From: Phaeobacter sp. 22II1-1F12B
Lineage (GTDB): Bacteria; Pseudomonadota; Alphaproteobacteria; Rhodobacterales; Rhodobacteraceae
Direction: 5' to 3'
Assembly: GCF_002210165.1 (NCBI RefSeq)
Contig: NZ_AQQP01000019.1
Location: forward strand, 1-64,000
Length of the DNA stretch: 64,000 nt
Under the pieces are notes generated by a model. It was not told the DNA's origin. It made no database searches and saw only the letters and a program-made list of their open reading frames with translations. The position numbers and the translations under genes are program-made. This document shows, piece by piece, positions 45,553 to 54,493 of this stretch. Every line of letters begins with the position of its first letter. The first letter of the stretch is position 1.

Positions 45553-46374
45553 ATGACCGCCCTTCCCCCGCCTATGCCCCCTTCGGTTACACCTGCCAAG
45601 AACGGTGGGCGCCGCTTTGCGACCCTGCGCACGGTACTGGCGCTGATCCTGCGCGAGATGTCCACCAGCTACGGGCGCACACCGGGCGGCTATCTCTGGG
45701 CCGTGGTCGAACCGCTGGCTGCAATCCTCGTGCTCAGCATCGGGTTTTCGCTGATCGTGCGCACGCCGTCGCTGGGAACAAGCTTCCTGCTGTTCTATGC
45801 CACCGGTTACCTGCCCTTCGATCTCTACCAGAATGTCAGCCGCGCCACGTCCCGCGCCATCAGCTTCTCCAAACCGCTGCTGAAATACCCCGCCGTCACC
45901 TGGATGGATGCGATCCTTGCCCGGTTCTTCCTGAACAGCCTGACCTCCGTGCTGATCTCCATCCTGCTCCTAAGCGGCGTGATGCTGGTCACGGACACCC
46001 ATGCCAGCCTCGACCTGCCCCCCGTGGTCACCGCGATGGCCCTTGCAATGATCCTCGGACTTGGCGTCGGCACGATCAACTGCGCGCTGATCGGGCTGTT
46101 CCCGATCTGGGATATCGCCTGGTCGATCATTACCCGGCCGCTGTTTCTCGCCTCCGGCGTTCTCTACACCTTTGAATCCCTGCCCCCTCTTGCCCAGGAT
46201 ATCCTCTGGTACAATCCGCTGGTGCATATCCTCGGGCTGATGCGGGTCGGCTTCTATTCGACCTATACCGCCTCATACGTGAATGAAATCTACGTGCTCG
46301 GCGTCTCGCTGGGGCTGATGGCCATGGGGCAAATCCTGCTCGGACGCTACCACCGGGACATCCTCAACCGCTAA
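45553..46374 (+). CDS. kpsM: Capsule polysaccharide ABC exporter permease
   Basis: A membrane protein with about six helices (for example YLWAVVEPLAAILVLSIGF, LLFYATGYLPFDLYQNV and the last loop VHILGLMRVGFYSTY). It begins with the cytoplasmic motif ILREMSTSYGRTPGGYLW, typical of KpsM/ABC2-type polysaccharide exporters. ATG 45553 gives 273 residues, the usual size. The frame extends upstream across the kpsE start but that leader is not membrane-like. Confidence 0.92.
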   Translation: MTALPPPMPPSVTPAKNGGRRFATLRTVLALILREMSTSYGRTPGGYLWAVVEPLAAILVLSIGFSLIVRTPSLGTSFLLFYATGYLPFDLYQNVSRATSRAISFSKPLLKYPAVTWMDAILARFFLNSLTSVLISILLLSGVMLVTDTHASLDLPPVVTAMALAMILGLGVGTINCALIGLFPIWDIAWSIITRPLFLASGVLYTFESLPPLAQDILWYNPLVHILGLMRVGFYSTYTASYVNEIYVLGVSLGLMAMGQILLGRYHRDILNR

Positions 46375-46387
46375 GGAAAACCAGACC

Positions 46388-47380
46388 CTATTTGGGCGTT
46401 TTCTCGGTTTCTGCCATTATCAGGATGCCACCGTGATCCACTCCGGTCCGGCCCCTCAGCCCGTCCCCTATCGCCCGTGTCAGCAGGCGCAGGAATACCC
46501 CACGCTCGCCCGAGTGATGACGGACCTTCGACAGCCACTTGGGCAGGATCGCCAGCAGAACCGGCCAGAACATCCACCCCGCCGCCATCCGGTACAGCAA
46601 CAGCAGGTTGCGGTGATAATAATACACCTTCCAGAGCGGCCGGAACCGCCCGCGCTGTCCTTCGAAGGTGGAACAGTCATGCTCGAACACCACCTGCGGC
46701 GCAAACAGGATCCGCCCGCCCTGTTTCGACAGACCAAGCGTATAAAGCCCGTCTTCGCCATAGACGAACAACCGCCCGTCCGGATAACCGACCCGCTCGA
46801 TTGCTCCCCGCGACACGAAAAGCCCGACGAAAGAGGCCACGTCGATCTGCCGCCCCTCGCCCCGGTAATCCTCGGGTTCGATATGAAACCCGCCACGGCC
46901 GCCCCCGAACAGGGTCTGGCGAAACTCGCGCGCATGCCAGAAGGGATTGCGCGACGGGCGGTTCATCTCGCAGATCTCGCCGCCGGGATAATACACCGCT
47001 GCCGCAACCGCGTCCCAGTCCGAGGTATCCATCTCGTGAAACGCCGCCAGCGCCCCCGGCACCGGCCGCGCGTCGTCATCCATCACCAGGAGCCAGTCCG
47101 GATCGAGCGTCGATACCGCATGACGCATTCCCGCTTCGAAGCCGCCGGCGCCCCCGACATTCCGCGCACTCGGATGCAGAACAAGACGGGGATCAACAAG
47201 CCCGGCAAGCCAGTCCCCGGTACCGTCCGTCGAAGCGTTGTCCACCACGACGACCGCCGTCAAATCCGCTTCCGGAGCCTCCAGCAACCGTTCCACCGTC
47301 TGCTGAAGCTTCTCAAGCCGGTTATAGGTAACCACCACGGCAACCAGTCTCTGCCTGTCGGTTCTGTCTTCGATACGCAC
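46388..47380 (-). CDS. Glycosyltransferase family 2 protein, GlfT1/rhamnosyltransferase-like (330 aa)
   Basis: VAVVVTYNRLEKLQQTV, VVVVDNASTDGT, NVGGAGGFEAGM and LLVMDDDARPVPG (intact DDD) are those of GT2 enzymes near GlfT1 and dTDP-rhamnosyltransferases. Later VASFVGLFVSRGAIERVG, FVYGEDGLYTLG and YYYHRNLLLLYR agree. GlfT1 adds the first galactofuranose units, a fit with glf and the GlfT2-like gene here. It starts with GTG 47380 and converges on kpsM with 13 bases between. Confidence 0.83.
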   Translation of the reverse strand: MRIEDRTDRQRLVAVVVTYNRLEKLQQTVERLLEAPEADLTAVVVVDNASTDGTGDWLAGLVDPRLVLHPSARNVGGAGGFEAGMRHAVSTLDPDWLLVMDDDARPVPGALAAFHEMDTSDWDAVAAAVYYPGGEICEMNRPSRNPFWHAREFRQTLFGGGRGGFHIEPEDYRGEGRQIDVASFVGLFVSRGAIERVGYPDGRLFVYGEDGLYTLGLSKQGGRILFAPQVVFEHDCSTFEGQRGRFRPLWKVYYYHRNLLLLYRMAAGWMFWPVLLAILPKWLSKVRHHSGERGVFLRLLTRAIGDGLRGRTGVDHGGILIMAETEKTPK

Positions 47381-47473
47381 TGCGCGGAGGTTCCTTTGTC
47401 ACCGGGTTCAGCCTCTCGGCTCCAGATGCGCAAAACCCATAATTTCGCGCCAGTGTCAAACCGTCCGCCAAAG

Positions 47474-47630
47474 AGGGGGCTCTGCCCCCATCCCCCTGAC
47501 GGGCGACTCCCCCGGGATATTTGGAACCCAAAGAAGGCACGAATTTTTCTTCTTTGGGTCAAAAAATATCCCGGGGTGATGGGCAAAATCCCTGATTTTG
47601 ACCGGAGGGGCAGAGCCCCTTCTTCAAAAT
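47474..47630. repeat. Palindromic intergenic repeat, copy 4 (long form)
   Basis: The left arm GACTCCCCCGGGATATTTGG..CCCAAAGAAG is preceded by GGGGGCTCTGCCCCC. It is the mirror image of the right arms of copies 1 and 2. The right arm CTTCTTTGGGTCAAAAAATATCCCGGGG carries the alternative tail GATTTTGACCGGAGGGGCAGAGCCCC, shared with copy 5. Unlike copies 1-3 it sits between divergent genes. Confidence 0.85.
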
Positions 47631-47664
47631 TTGACAGCGGGATCAATCAGGTGGACAAAGACGC

Positions 47665-48666
47665 ATGAAAACAGCACTTGTAACCGGCTCGGCCGGGTTC
47701 ATCGGATATTTTGTCTCTGCTCGTCTGCTTGAACTGGGCTGGCGTGTCATCGGTCTAGATGCATTTTCCGACTATTATGACGTGGGCCTCAAGGAACGCC
47801 GGCAATCGATGCTGTCACAATCGGCTAGTTTCACCCCTTTGCGGGCCAGGCTCGAGGACTCGGGCCTCCTGATGGAATTGTTTGAAAAAGAACGGCCGGA
47901 TCTGGTCATTCATCTAGCCGCGCAGGCCGGTGTCCGGTTTTCCATTGATAGTCCGCGCTCTTATGTCGAGGCGAACCTCATCGGCACTTTCGAGTTGCTG
48001 GAAGCGGCACGGGCCTTTCCGCCTGCCCATATGCTGCTGGCCTCGACCTCTTCCGCCTATGGAGCGAATACCGAGATGCCTTATGTCGAGACGCAGAGGG
48101 CCGATCACCAGATGTCCTTCTACGCGGCGACGAAAAAGGCGACGGAGTCGATGGCGCATTCCTATGCCCATCTTTATCACCTGCCGATAACCATGTTCCG
48201 GTTCTTCACCGTCTACGGCCCCTGGGGACGGCCGGACATGGCGCATTTCAAGTTCACCCGGGCGATCCTCAACGGCGATCCGATCGATGTTTACAACCAC
48301 GGTAAGATGCAGCGCGATTTCACCTATATCGACGATCTCGTGGATGGCATTACCGGTCTGATCGAGGCGGTCCCGGGGGGTGAACCGGTCTCGGACAGGG
48401 ACTCCCTCAGCCCCGTGGCGCCTTTCCGGGTGGTGAATATCGGGGCGTCTTCACCGACCCCACTGATGACCTTCATCGCTGCGATCGAAAAAGCCTGCGG
48501 GCGTGAGGCAGAAAAGATCATGCATCCGATGCAGCCCGGCGACGTGCCCGCAACATGGGCCGATACCGGATTAATCGAGGATCTGACCGGGTATGTGCCC
48601 AAGGTACCGGTCGAGGCCGGGATTCAGCGTTTCGTCGACTGGTACCGGGACTATTACGACGTCTGA
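47665..48666 (+). CDS. UDP-glucuronate 4-epimerase (NAD-dependent epimerase, 333 aa)
   Basis: ALVTGSAGFIGYFVSARLL is the NAD-binding start. HLAAQAGVRFSIDSPRSYVEAN, STSSAYGANTEMPYVE, FYAATKKATE (YxxxK) and FRFFTVYGPWGRPDMA are highly characteristic of UDP-glucuronate 4-epimerases. It yields UDP-galacturonate, an acidic building block. AGGTGGA precedes the ATG. Base composition is slightly lower in GC than the rml genes. It stands alone downstream of repeat copy 4. Confidence 0.9.
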   Translation: MKTALVTGSAGFIGYFVSARLLELGWRVIGLDAFSDYYDVGLKERRQSMLSQSASFTPLRARLEDSGLLMELFEKERPDLVIHLAAQAGVRFSIDSPRSYVEANLIGTFELLEAARAFPPAHMLLASTSSAYGANTEMPYVETQRADHQMSFYAATKKATESMAHSYAHLYHLPITMFRFFTVYGPWGRPDMAHFKFTRAILNGDPIDVYNHGKMQRDFTYIDDLVDGITGLIEAVPGGEPVSDRDSLSPVAPFRVVNIGASSPTPLMTFIAAIEKACGREAEKIMHPMQPGDVPATWADTGLIEDLTGYVPKVPVEAGIQRFVDWYRDYYDV

Positions 48667-48706
48667 TTAGATCGGACTCTATATTTTCAATAAGTTAGCT
48701 CAAACT

Positions 48707-48724
48707 TGTTTCGCGCGCGAAACA
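48707..48724. promoter_or_regulatory. parS-like centromere palindrome
   Basis: TGTTTCGCGCGCGAAACA is a perfect 18-bp palindrome ending one base before the parB stop codon. Its half-sites TGTTTC/GAAACA equal those of the canonical chromosomal parS (TGTTTC-ACGT-GAAACA) but the centre is six bases (GCGCGC) instead of four. Position next to parB and perfect symmetry support a ParB-binding site; a single copy was found. Confidence 0.7.
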
Positions 48725-48725
48725 T

Positions 48726-49763
48726 TTACGCTTTTGCCGCCAGCCACTTCCTGAGTGCTTTGAAGAGCGCCTCGTCAACGCCTTCGCCCGTAATTTCGAT
48801 CCGCCCTTCTGCAGGATCGAACCGCGCCTCGGCTGCCCTTACAGAGCCTGTTTCGGGCTTTTCTGACGGGGGGACAGAAGCAGGCTCCCTTGGCTCAAGT
48901 GGGGCAGGGGGGCGCTGATATTCAGCGATGGCAGCGCTCAAGACATCCAACTCGCCCTGTACTTCGCCCCGGTTGCCGGTCGCCAACCGGTTGCGCAGCT
49001 TGTCGACAAAACCCGGGTTCTCCTGCACCGCCTTGGACAATTCCAGCCCGCGTTTTTCGGAAATGGCCGCAGGAAAGGACAGCACGTCATCCAGCTGCTG
49101 CACCAGCGGCACAAAGCTGTTGATCTTGGACCGCTTGGATCGGGAAACAGAGCCAAACAGGCCATTCAGAGCCGCTTTCAGCGTTGGATAGACACCGCCC
49201 TCATAGGCACGCAGCGCGATCCTTGCCCGCTCATACAGGCTGAGGTTGGCGCGGATCTCGTTTTCCTCGACCATCGCCACATAGGCGTCCTGCATATCGT
49301 CCGGCGTCACGACGAGGGCTTTCACCTTTGCGAAACGTCCGTCACCATGCTCGGCCTCAAGCCGCTGCAACGCTAAAAGCCGCCGCCAGCCCGAGATCAG
49401 CCCGTGGGTAAACCCGTCCTTTGGCGCGGGATAGGCCACCACCTCGATCGGGCTTTGCTGGCCCCGCGAGGCAAGACTTGTCGCCAGCGCCTCCATCTCC
49501 TCCTCGTCCTGGGCGATCCGGTCCCGAACAATGTAATGCGGATCGATCGCGCCAAGGGGCAGGGTCTCGATGAAACGACCCTCGCGGCGGGCGCTCTCCA
49601 GCGCCGTGCTCAGTTCTTCCAGCGCGGCCGTTGCCGAGGCTTCGCTCGCGACCTGCGCAATCGGCGCGCTGATCATCGGCCCGGGACGGGACAGGGCGGG
49701 ACCGGTCTCACCGGGTTCGAGATAGCCCGGCTGTGGCGGTGTCAGACGCTTGCGTTTGGCCAT
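48726..49763 (-). CDS. parB: Plasmid partition protein ParB
   Basis: Residues about 62-160 form the ParB N-terminal nuclease-like/CTPase domain (IDPHYIVRDRIAQDEEEMEALATSLASRGQQSPIEVV, seen in pieces; GLISGWRRLLALQ). VEENEIRANLSLYERARIAL is the conserved ENxxR/L-Y box, followed by a helix-turn-helix region (GLFGSVSRSKRSKINSFV) and a C-terminal dimerisation part. 345 residues is typical. It lies 51 bases downstream of parA, with a parS-like palindrome at its 3' end. Confidence 0.93.
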   Translation of the reverse strand: MAKRKRLTPPQPGYLEPGETGPALSRPGPMISAPIAQVASEASATAALEELSTALESARREGRFIETLPLGAIDPHYIVRDRIAQDEEEMEALATSLASRGQQSPIEVVAYPAPKDGFTHGLISGWRRLLALQRLEAEHGDGRFAKVKALVVTPDDMQDAYVAMVEENEIRANLSLYERARIALRAYEGGVYPTLKAALNGLFGSVSRSKRSKINSFVPLVQQLDDVLSFPAAISEKRGLELSKAVQENPGFVDKLRNRLATGNRGEVQGELDVLSAAIAEYQRPPAPLEPREPASVPPSEKPETGSVRAAEARFDPAEGRIEITGEGVDEALFKALRKWLAAKA

Positions 49764-49814
49764 GTCACTCTCCCGTTAATAGACACTGATACCAGTCTCT
49801 GCACAGCGTTTCTC

Positions 49815-51203
49815 TCATACCTCGGCAAGCTCGTCACGTCGCCAGATCCCGGTCAGCAGCCGTTTGAAAGCCGCATAGGTTTCATCGAATGTTTCGCGCC
49901 CGCGCGCATAGGTCTCGCGGTTGAAATCCCGGTAATCCGCCTCGTAGATACCGCTAACCTGTTCACCCGCCTGTCCGATCAGCGCGGTGAAATCCTGCTT
50001 GTGCGGCGACAGGGTACGTCCGAGATAGGCCTGCATCAGGGCTGAAAGTTCCCCCTGCTGGGCCCCGTCATAGCGGGTGATCACCGCGCGCACCGCGTCC
50101 CATTCAAAGGCTAGCCCCTCGCGCCCCAGCGCCCTTGCGGCGATGTTCTCGCCCTCTTCGATGCTGGCAAAGGTGGAATGCAGCATGTCAAAGAACCGCC
50201 CCGTTGAATCGAATTCGAGGAAAGAGGCCCCCAGCGGCACCAGCAGAATATCCGCCGCCGCCAGCCCGTTGATCGTCAGATAGCCAAGCGCCGGGGGCGT
50301 ATCGATGAAGACGAGGTCGTAGCGCTCCAGCACCCCGTCCGCCTCGAGCCGGTCGGTCAGCGCGTCCCAAAGCTTCCAGCCCCGTGCCGCCATCCGCCAG
50401 ACCGGAATCTGGAACTCGGCCCAGTAGAGGTTCAGCTGGGCGCCAATCAGATCGATATTGGGCCAGTGGGTGGGTTGGATCACGTCCGCGGCCGTCATCT
50501 CCATCGCGGCCGTCAGGGATTCATCCAGCGGCTGCGGCGCCTCGCCCCGATCCAGCCGCCGCTGGTTGTCGGCCCGCAGGTGCTCTCCGTAATGGCGTGC
50601 CAGCAGGGGAAAGGCCGTCTGCCATTCATCCTCGACCCGGCCGCCAAAGATCGAGGTCATTGACCCTTGCGAATCCAGATCCACGACCAGCACTTTGTAG
50701 CCATCCAGCGCCGCTGACATGGCCAGATGCGCCGCGGTCGAGGTCTTGCCGACACCGCCTTTGAAATTGGCCACCGCCACCAGCTTGGCCGGCAGGCCTT
50801 CGGGGCGGTAAGGAAGGTAATTCTTGGCCTTGGACCCCTGCGCCGCGAAATGCGCCCGCAGCCGCAGCACCTCGTCCAGCGTGAACCACTTGGCGCCGCC
50901 CTCGGTTTCAGAACTGCCCTGCGGCAGATCCGGGTTCGCTTTGAGCACGCGCCTGAAATGCGCCTGCGCCACGGGGATCAGGTAGCGGGTGATTTCCCAT
51001 GTTGAAAACAGGCGCAACGATTTGCGCCCCTCTTCGTTCAGCCCCCGGCTGGCCAGATCGCGCCTTCCCTGCGCACAGGCATTGGCGATATCGGCGAACC
51101 CTTCCGTCGAGGTTGGGGCATCCAGATCGGCCAGTGCCGCGTCGGGATCAATGTTGAAATAGGGCGGAAGCCCGGAGGCGGGGGTATGGGTATCCTTGGC
51201 CAT
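49815..51203 (-). CDS. parA: Plasmid partition ATPase ParA
   Basis: AVANFKGGVGKTSTAAHLAM is the deviant Walker A (KGGVGKT). VLVVDLDSQGSMTSIFGG and LVFIDTPPALGYLTINGL are the A' and B motifs. The long N-terminal extension (about 150 residues) with STWEITRYLIPVAQAHFRRVLK is the helix-turn-helix region of ParA type Ia, which can also repress its own operon. ATG 51203 is preferred over the track-length start 51254 because the leader is Cys/Arg-rich and not conserved in style. It is divergent from repA across the origin. Confidence 0.93.
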   Translation of the reverse strand: MAKDTHTPASGLPPYFNIDPDAALADLDAPTSTEGFADIANACAQGRRDLASRGLNEEGRKSLRLFSTWEITRYLIPVAQAHFRRVLKANPDLPQGSSETEGGAKWFTLDEVLRLRAHFAAQGSKAKNYLPYRPEGLPAKLVAVANFKGGVGKTSTAAHLAMSAALDGYKVLVVDLDSQGSMTSIFGGRVEDEWQTAFPLLARHYGEHLRADNQRRLDRGEAPQPLDESLTAAMEMTAADVIQPTHWPNIDLIGAQLNLYWAEFQIPVWRMAARGWKLWDALTDRLEADGVLERYDLVFIDTPPALGYLTINGLAAADILLVPLGASFLEFDSTGRFFDMLHSTFASIEEGENIAARALGREGLAFEWDAVRAVITRYDGAQQGELSALMQAYLGRTLSPHKQDFTALIGQAGEQVSGIYEADYRDFNRETYARGRETFDETYAAFKRLLTGIWRRDELAEV

Positions 51204-51340
51204 GATCCTGCTCGATATGCCGCGTTTTTTGCAGGATAGCACAAAACACCGCACATGGAAGGAAAACGCGCATCTCCGGCGATTTTCTTAGCAAATCCAA
51301 GGTGCTTTTCGGGAATTTAGCGAGGTTGCCGGAGGAAAGG

Positions 51341-51420
51341 GATAATTTTTTGGATGTTAGAATCCTGTTATTTAAGTGTTAAGGCAATTCCGCTCTTTTT
51401 TCATCGCTTTTGTTTTAAGG
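51341..51420. other. AT-rich segment of the plasmid origin
   Basis: This stretch, with runs such as GATAATTTTTT and CTCTTTTTTCATCG, is much richer in A/T than its surroundings. It lies just upstream of the iterons, as expected for a DNA-unwinding element. It also probably includes the parA promoter on the minus strand and the rep promoter. Confidence 0.55.
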
Positions 51421-51446
51421 GGTTTGCGGCTCAATTTTCCGGGCAG

Positions 51447-51512
51447 AGTGACTCTGAACCCCCGATAAAGTGACTCTGCTCCCCCGATGAGATGACTCCG
51501 AACCCCCGTTGT
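51447..51512 (+). repeat. Three tandem 22-bp iterons (oriV)
   Basis: Three end-to-end 22-bp repeats start at 51447, 51469 and 51491, with consensus AGTGACTCTGAACCCCCGAT. The first two differ at few positions and the third more. They lie just before repA, next to an AT-rich tract and a DnaA box, the typical layout of an iteron-controlled plasmid origin. Direct contact by the RepA protein encoded at 51593 is the simplest reading. Confidence 0.85.
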
Positions 51513-51519
51513 CCGCGTC

Positions 51520-51528
51520 TGTGGATAA
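51520..51528 (-). other. DnaA box
   Basis: TGTGGATAA is the exact complement of the consensus DnaA box TTATCCACA. It sits eight bases after the iterons, supporting an origin here. Confidence 0.75.
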
Positions 51529-51592
51529 CTCTAGGGTAGGCGTCATTGAAACCACGATAGAACGAGTCGGCAAACGACCGGGACAGGCAGTG

Positions 51593-52609
51593 ATGAGCGG
51601 GGCCATGACAGGGCAGGGCGGGCTGTTGCCCGATCGTAACCGGCAGGGAGATTTCTTTCTCTGCGATGTCTTCGATGCGATTCCCAAGGACGACATGGCC
51701 AGCATGGAACATCCGCTGTTCTCGCTTGCCACCCGTCCGGATCGGCGCATCCTGCGCTATGCCCATAACGGGACCGAGATCGAGGTGACGCCCTCCGTCA
51801 AGGGACTCGCGACGATCCATGACAAGGACATCCTGATCTTTTGCATCTCGCAGCTGATGGCCGCGCTGAATGCGGGCCGGCAGGTCAGCCGGACCCTGCA
51901 GCTCAAGGCGCATGATCTGCTGGTGGCCACCAATCGCGAGACCAGCGGTGATGCCTACCGGCGGCTGCGCGAGGCTTTTGAGCGGCTCGCCGGCACCCGC
52001 ATCACTACCAATATCGTGACGGGCGAGCATGAAATCACTACGGGCTTCGGCCTCATCGAATCCTGGGAAATCTTGCGCAAGTCCCGCGGCGGACGCATGG
52101 TAAGCGTGTCGGTCACCCTGTCGGAATGGCTGTTCCGCGCGGTGCTCGGGCGTTCGGTGCTGACCCTCAGCCGCGACTATTTCCGCCTGCGCAAACCGCT
52201 CGAGCGGCGCATCTACGAACTCGCCCGCAAGCATTGCGGCCGCCAGGATAGCTGGCGCGTCTCAGTAGATACCTTGCTCAAGAAATCCGGCTCTGCCTCG
52301 CCTCGACGCGTCTTTCGCGCGATGCTGCGCGAGATGATCAAATCCGGCCACCTGCCGGATTACGACATGCAGGAAGACCCTGGTGACCTGATCCGGTTCA
52401 CGCAGAAGACGCCGATTGTGGAAACACCGCCGCCCACCCTCAGCAGCACTGCGCTGGCGCAGGCCCGCCTGCTTATGCCCGGCGCGGATGTTCATGCGCT
52501 CGAAGCGGAATGGCGCGGGGTCTGGGCACGCACCGGCGCCCAGCGTCTGCGCAAACCCGATGCCGCTTTCTTGGGCTGGGTTCGTAAGCGGGCAGGGCGC
52601 TTGTCATAA
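51593..52609 (+). CDS. repA: Plasmid replication initiator protein RepA (RPA family, 338 aa)
   Basis: DFFLCDVFDAIPKDDMASMEHPLFSL near the N-terminus, SVKGLATIHDKDILIFCISQL, and FRLRKPLERRIYELARKHCG are typical of the 'replication initiator protein A' family found on alphaproteobacterial plasmids. The fold is two winged helices. ATG 51593, preceded by GGACAGG, is chosen because the family normally begins shortly before the LLPDR motif and because an upstream TTG start (51509) would overlap the last iteron and the DnaA box. It is divergent from parA, forming a compact rep-par module. Confidence 0.92.
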   Translation: MSGAMTGQGGLLPDRNRQGDFFLCDVFDAIPKDDMASMEHPLFSLATRPDRRILRYAHNGTEIEVTPSVKGLATIHDKDILIFCISQLMAALNAGRQVSRTLQLKAHDLLVATNRETSGDAYRRLREAFERLAGTRITTNIVTGEHEITTGFGLIESWEILRKSRGGRMVSVSVTLSEWLFRAVLGRSVLTLSRDYFRLRKPLERRIYELARKHCGRQDSWRVSVDTLLKKSGSASPRRVFRAMLREMIKSGHLPDYDMQEDPGDLIRFTQKTPIVETPPPTLSSTALAQARLLMPGADVHALEAEWRGVWARTGAQRLRKPDAAFLGWVRKRAGRLS

Positions 52610-52641
52610 AGCGAACGGCAGCATTACGCGGCCTCTGTCGG

Positions 52642-52769
52642 ATGCCTCCGGCGGGGATATTTTAAGACCCAAAGAAGCAGGGGCGGGATATCCCTTTCTT
52701 TGGGTTTCAAAATATCCCGGGGTGACGGGCTAAATCTTTGATTTTGACCGGAGGGGCAGAGCCCCTTGC
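52642..52769. repeat. Palindromic intergenic repeat, copy 5
   Basis: Left arm as in copies 1 and 2 (CCTCCGGCGGGGATATTTT); right arm with the alternative tail GATTTTGACCGGAGGGGCAGAGCCCC shared with copy 4. It lies between repA and rmlC, which point the same way, and may insulate rep from the rml operon. Confidence 0.85.
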
Positions 52770-52886
52770 CTGTAAATGATCCATCTGCGCAACGGGCCTT
52801 GGTAGAAACGAGCTGGCCCGATGACAAGCGCCGCCTCCCTTGCTAAGGGGAGGGGGAATTGAGCCCCAGGTAATTGAGTAGTTCAG
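52770..52886 (+). promoter_or_regulatory. Leader region of the rml operon
   Basis: The remaining 117 bp between the repeat and rmlC should hold the rml promoter. CTCCCTTGCTAAGGGGAG (52835-52852) forms a short hairpin (CTCCCTT/AAGGGGAG, one mismatch) just upstream of rmlC. No strong Shine-Dalgarno precedes the ATG at 52887. Confidence 0.35.
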
Positions 52887-53453
52887 ATGCAGGTCGAAGA
52901 AACGGTGCTTCCGGGCGTCAGGATCCTTACCCCCGCCCGGTTCGGGGATGCGCGCGGCTTTTTCAGCGAAAGCTGGAATCGCAAAACTCTGGCGGCGCAG
53001 GGAATCGAGTTGGATTTCGTGCAGGATAATCATTCCATGTCGGAACAGGTGGGCACCGTGCGGGGGCTGCATTTCCAGTCGCCGCCCCATGCGCAGGCCA
53101 AGCTGGTGCGCTGCGGGCAGGGGGCGCTGTTCGATGTGGCCGTGGATATTCGCAAGGGCAGCCCGACCTATGGCCAGTGGGTCGGGGTCGAGCTGACGGC
53201 GGAGAACGGTAAACAGCTTCTGGTGCCTGTCGGGTTCCTGCATGGCTTTGTCACCCGGGCACCGATGACCGAGATCTGTTACAAATGCACTGATTACTAC
53301 GCGCCCGAATGTGACGGGGCGGTGCGTTTCGACGATCCCGATATCGGGATCGACTGGGGGCTCGACAGCGATCCGGTGCTTTCGGGCAAGGATGCGGCGG
53401 CGCCGCTGCTGGCGGATTTTGACAGCCCCTTTACCTGGGAGGGTGCGGCATGA
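52887..53453 (+). CDS. rmlC: dTDP-4-dehydrorhamnose 3,5-epimerase
   Basis: A cupin-fold epimerase. [33 protein letters not shown] (catalytic His in RGLHFQ), [16 protein letters not shown] and [10 protein letters not shown] are diagnostic of RmlC. 188 residues is full length. It is the first gene of rmlC-B-D-A, all overlapping by four bases, giving one translationally coupled operon for dTDP-L-rhamnose. An rml operon next to a RepA-type replicon is the known mark of roseobacter biofilm plasmids. Confidence 0.96.
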   Translation: MQVEETVLPGVRILTPARFGDARGFFSESWNRKTLAAQGIELDFVQDNHSMSEQVGTVRGLHFQSPPHAQAKLVRCGQGALFDVAVDIRKGSPTYGQWVGVELTAENGKQLLVPVGFLHGFVTRAPMTEICYKCTDYYAPECDGAVRFDDPDIGIDWGLDSDPVLSGKDAAAPLLADFDSPFTWEGAA

Positions 53454-54493
53454 AGTTGATCGTCACCGGCGGGGCCGGGTTCATCGGCTCGGCCGTGGTG
53501 CGGCAGGCGGTGCGTGCCGGGCACGAGGTCGTCAACCTTGACGCGCTGACCTATGCGGCCTGTCTCGATAACGTGGCCGAGGTGGCGGATGCGACCAATT
53601 ATACCTTTGTAGAGGCTGATATCCGGGATCGCGCCGCGATGGACAAGCTCTTTGCCGCCCATGCGCCGGATGCCATCATGCATCTCGCGGCGGAATCCCA
53701 TGTGGATCGCTCCATCGACGGGCCGGGCACTTTCATCGATACCAATATCACCGGCACCTATACCTTGCTCGAGTCCGCGCGTGCCTGGTGGGTCGGGGCA
53801 GGGCGGCCCGAGGGGTTTCGCTTTCATCACATCTCGACCGACGAGGTGTTCGGCAGTCTCGGGCAAACCGGGCAGTTCACCGAAGCGACGCCCTATGATC
53901 CGCGCAGCCCCTATTCCGCTTCCAAGGCCGCGTCAGACCATCTGGTCCGAGCATGGCATGAAACCTATGGTCTGCCGGTGGTGCTGACCAATTGTTCGAA
54001 CAATTATGGCCCCTATCATTTCCCTGAAAAGCTGATCCCGGTGATCATTCTCAATGCGCTCGCGGGCAAGGCGCTGCCGATCTATGGCGACGGCTCGAAC
54101 GTCCGCGACTGGCTTTATGTCGAGGATCATGCCGATGCGCTGCTGACCGTGGTGCAGAAGGGGCAGGTGGGGCGTTCCTATAATATCGGCGGGGAGAACG
54201 AGCGCAGCAATCTTGAACTGGTGAAAACCCTTTGCGCCATTCTCGATAAGAAACGCCCGAAAGCTGATGGCTCCTATACCGACCAGATCACCTTTGTCAC
54301 CGACCGGCCCGGCCATGATGCGCGCTATGCCATCGATCCGACCCGTATCCGTGACGAACTGGGCTGGCGCCCCTCGGTCACGGTCGAGCAGGGGCTGGCG
54401 CTGACCGTGGACTGGTATCTGGCGAACGAGCCATGGTGGCGCGCCCTGCAGGATCGCAAGGGCGTCGGCGAACGGTTGGGGGTCAAGGCGTGA
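53450..54493 (+). CDS. rmlB: dTDP-glucose 4,6-dehydratase
   Basis: [14 protein letters not shown] binds [27 protein letters not shown] (catalytic Thr/Asp/Glu) and [16 protein letters not shown] (YxxxK), then [17 protein letters not shown], are diagnostic. 347 residues is standard. The start overlaps the rmlC stop (ATGA). It performs the second step of dTDP-rhamnose synthesis. Confidence 0.97.
   Translation: MKLIVTGGAGFIGSAVVRQAVRAGHEVVNLDALTYAACLDNVAEVADATNYTFVEADIRDRAAMDKLFAAHAPDAIMHLAAESHVDRSIDGPGTFIDTNITGTYTLLESARAWWVGAGRPEGFRFHHISTDEVFGSLGQTGQFTEATPYDPRSPYSASKAASDHLVRAWHETYGLPVVLTNCSNNYGPYHFPEKLIPVIILNALAGKALPIYGDGSNVRDWLYVEDHADALLTVVQKGQVGRSYNIGGENERSNLELVKTLCAILDKKRPKADGSYTDQITFVTDRPGHDARYAIDPTRIRDELGWRPSVTVEQGLALTVDWYLANEPWWRALQDRKGVGERLGVKA

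Noticed and set aside
48707-48724. Simple terminator between the epimerase and parB
   Set aside because: A perfect 18-bp palindrome with parS half-sites and no loop or T-run fits a protein-binding site better.
51447-51512. TTG start at 51509 for repA
   Set aside because: It would place the third iteron and the DnaA box inside the coding region; ATG 51593 has a better ribosome site and fits the family's usual N-terminus.
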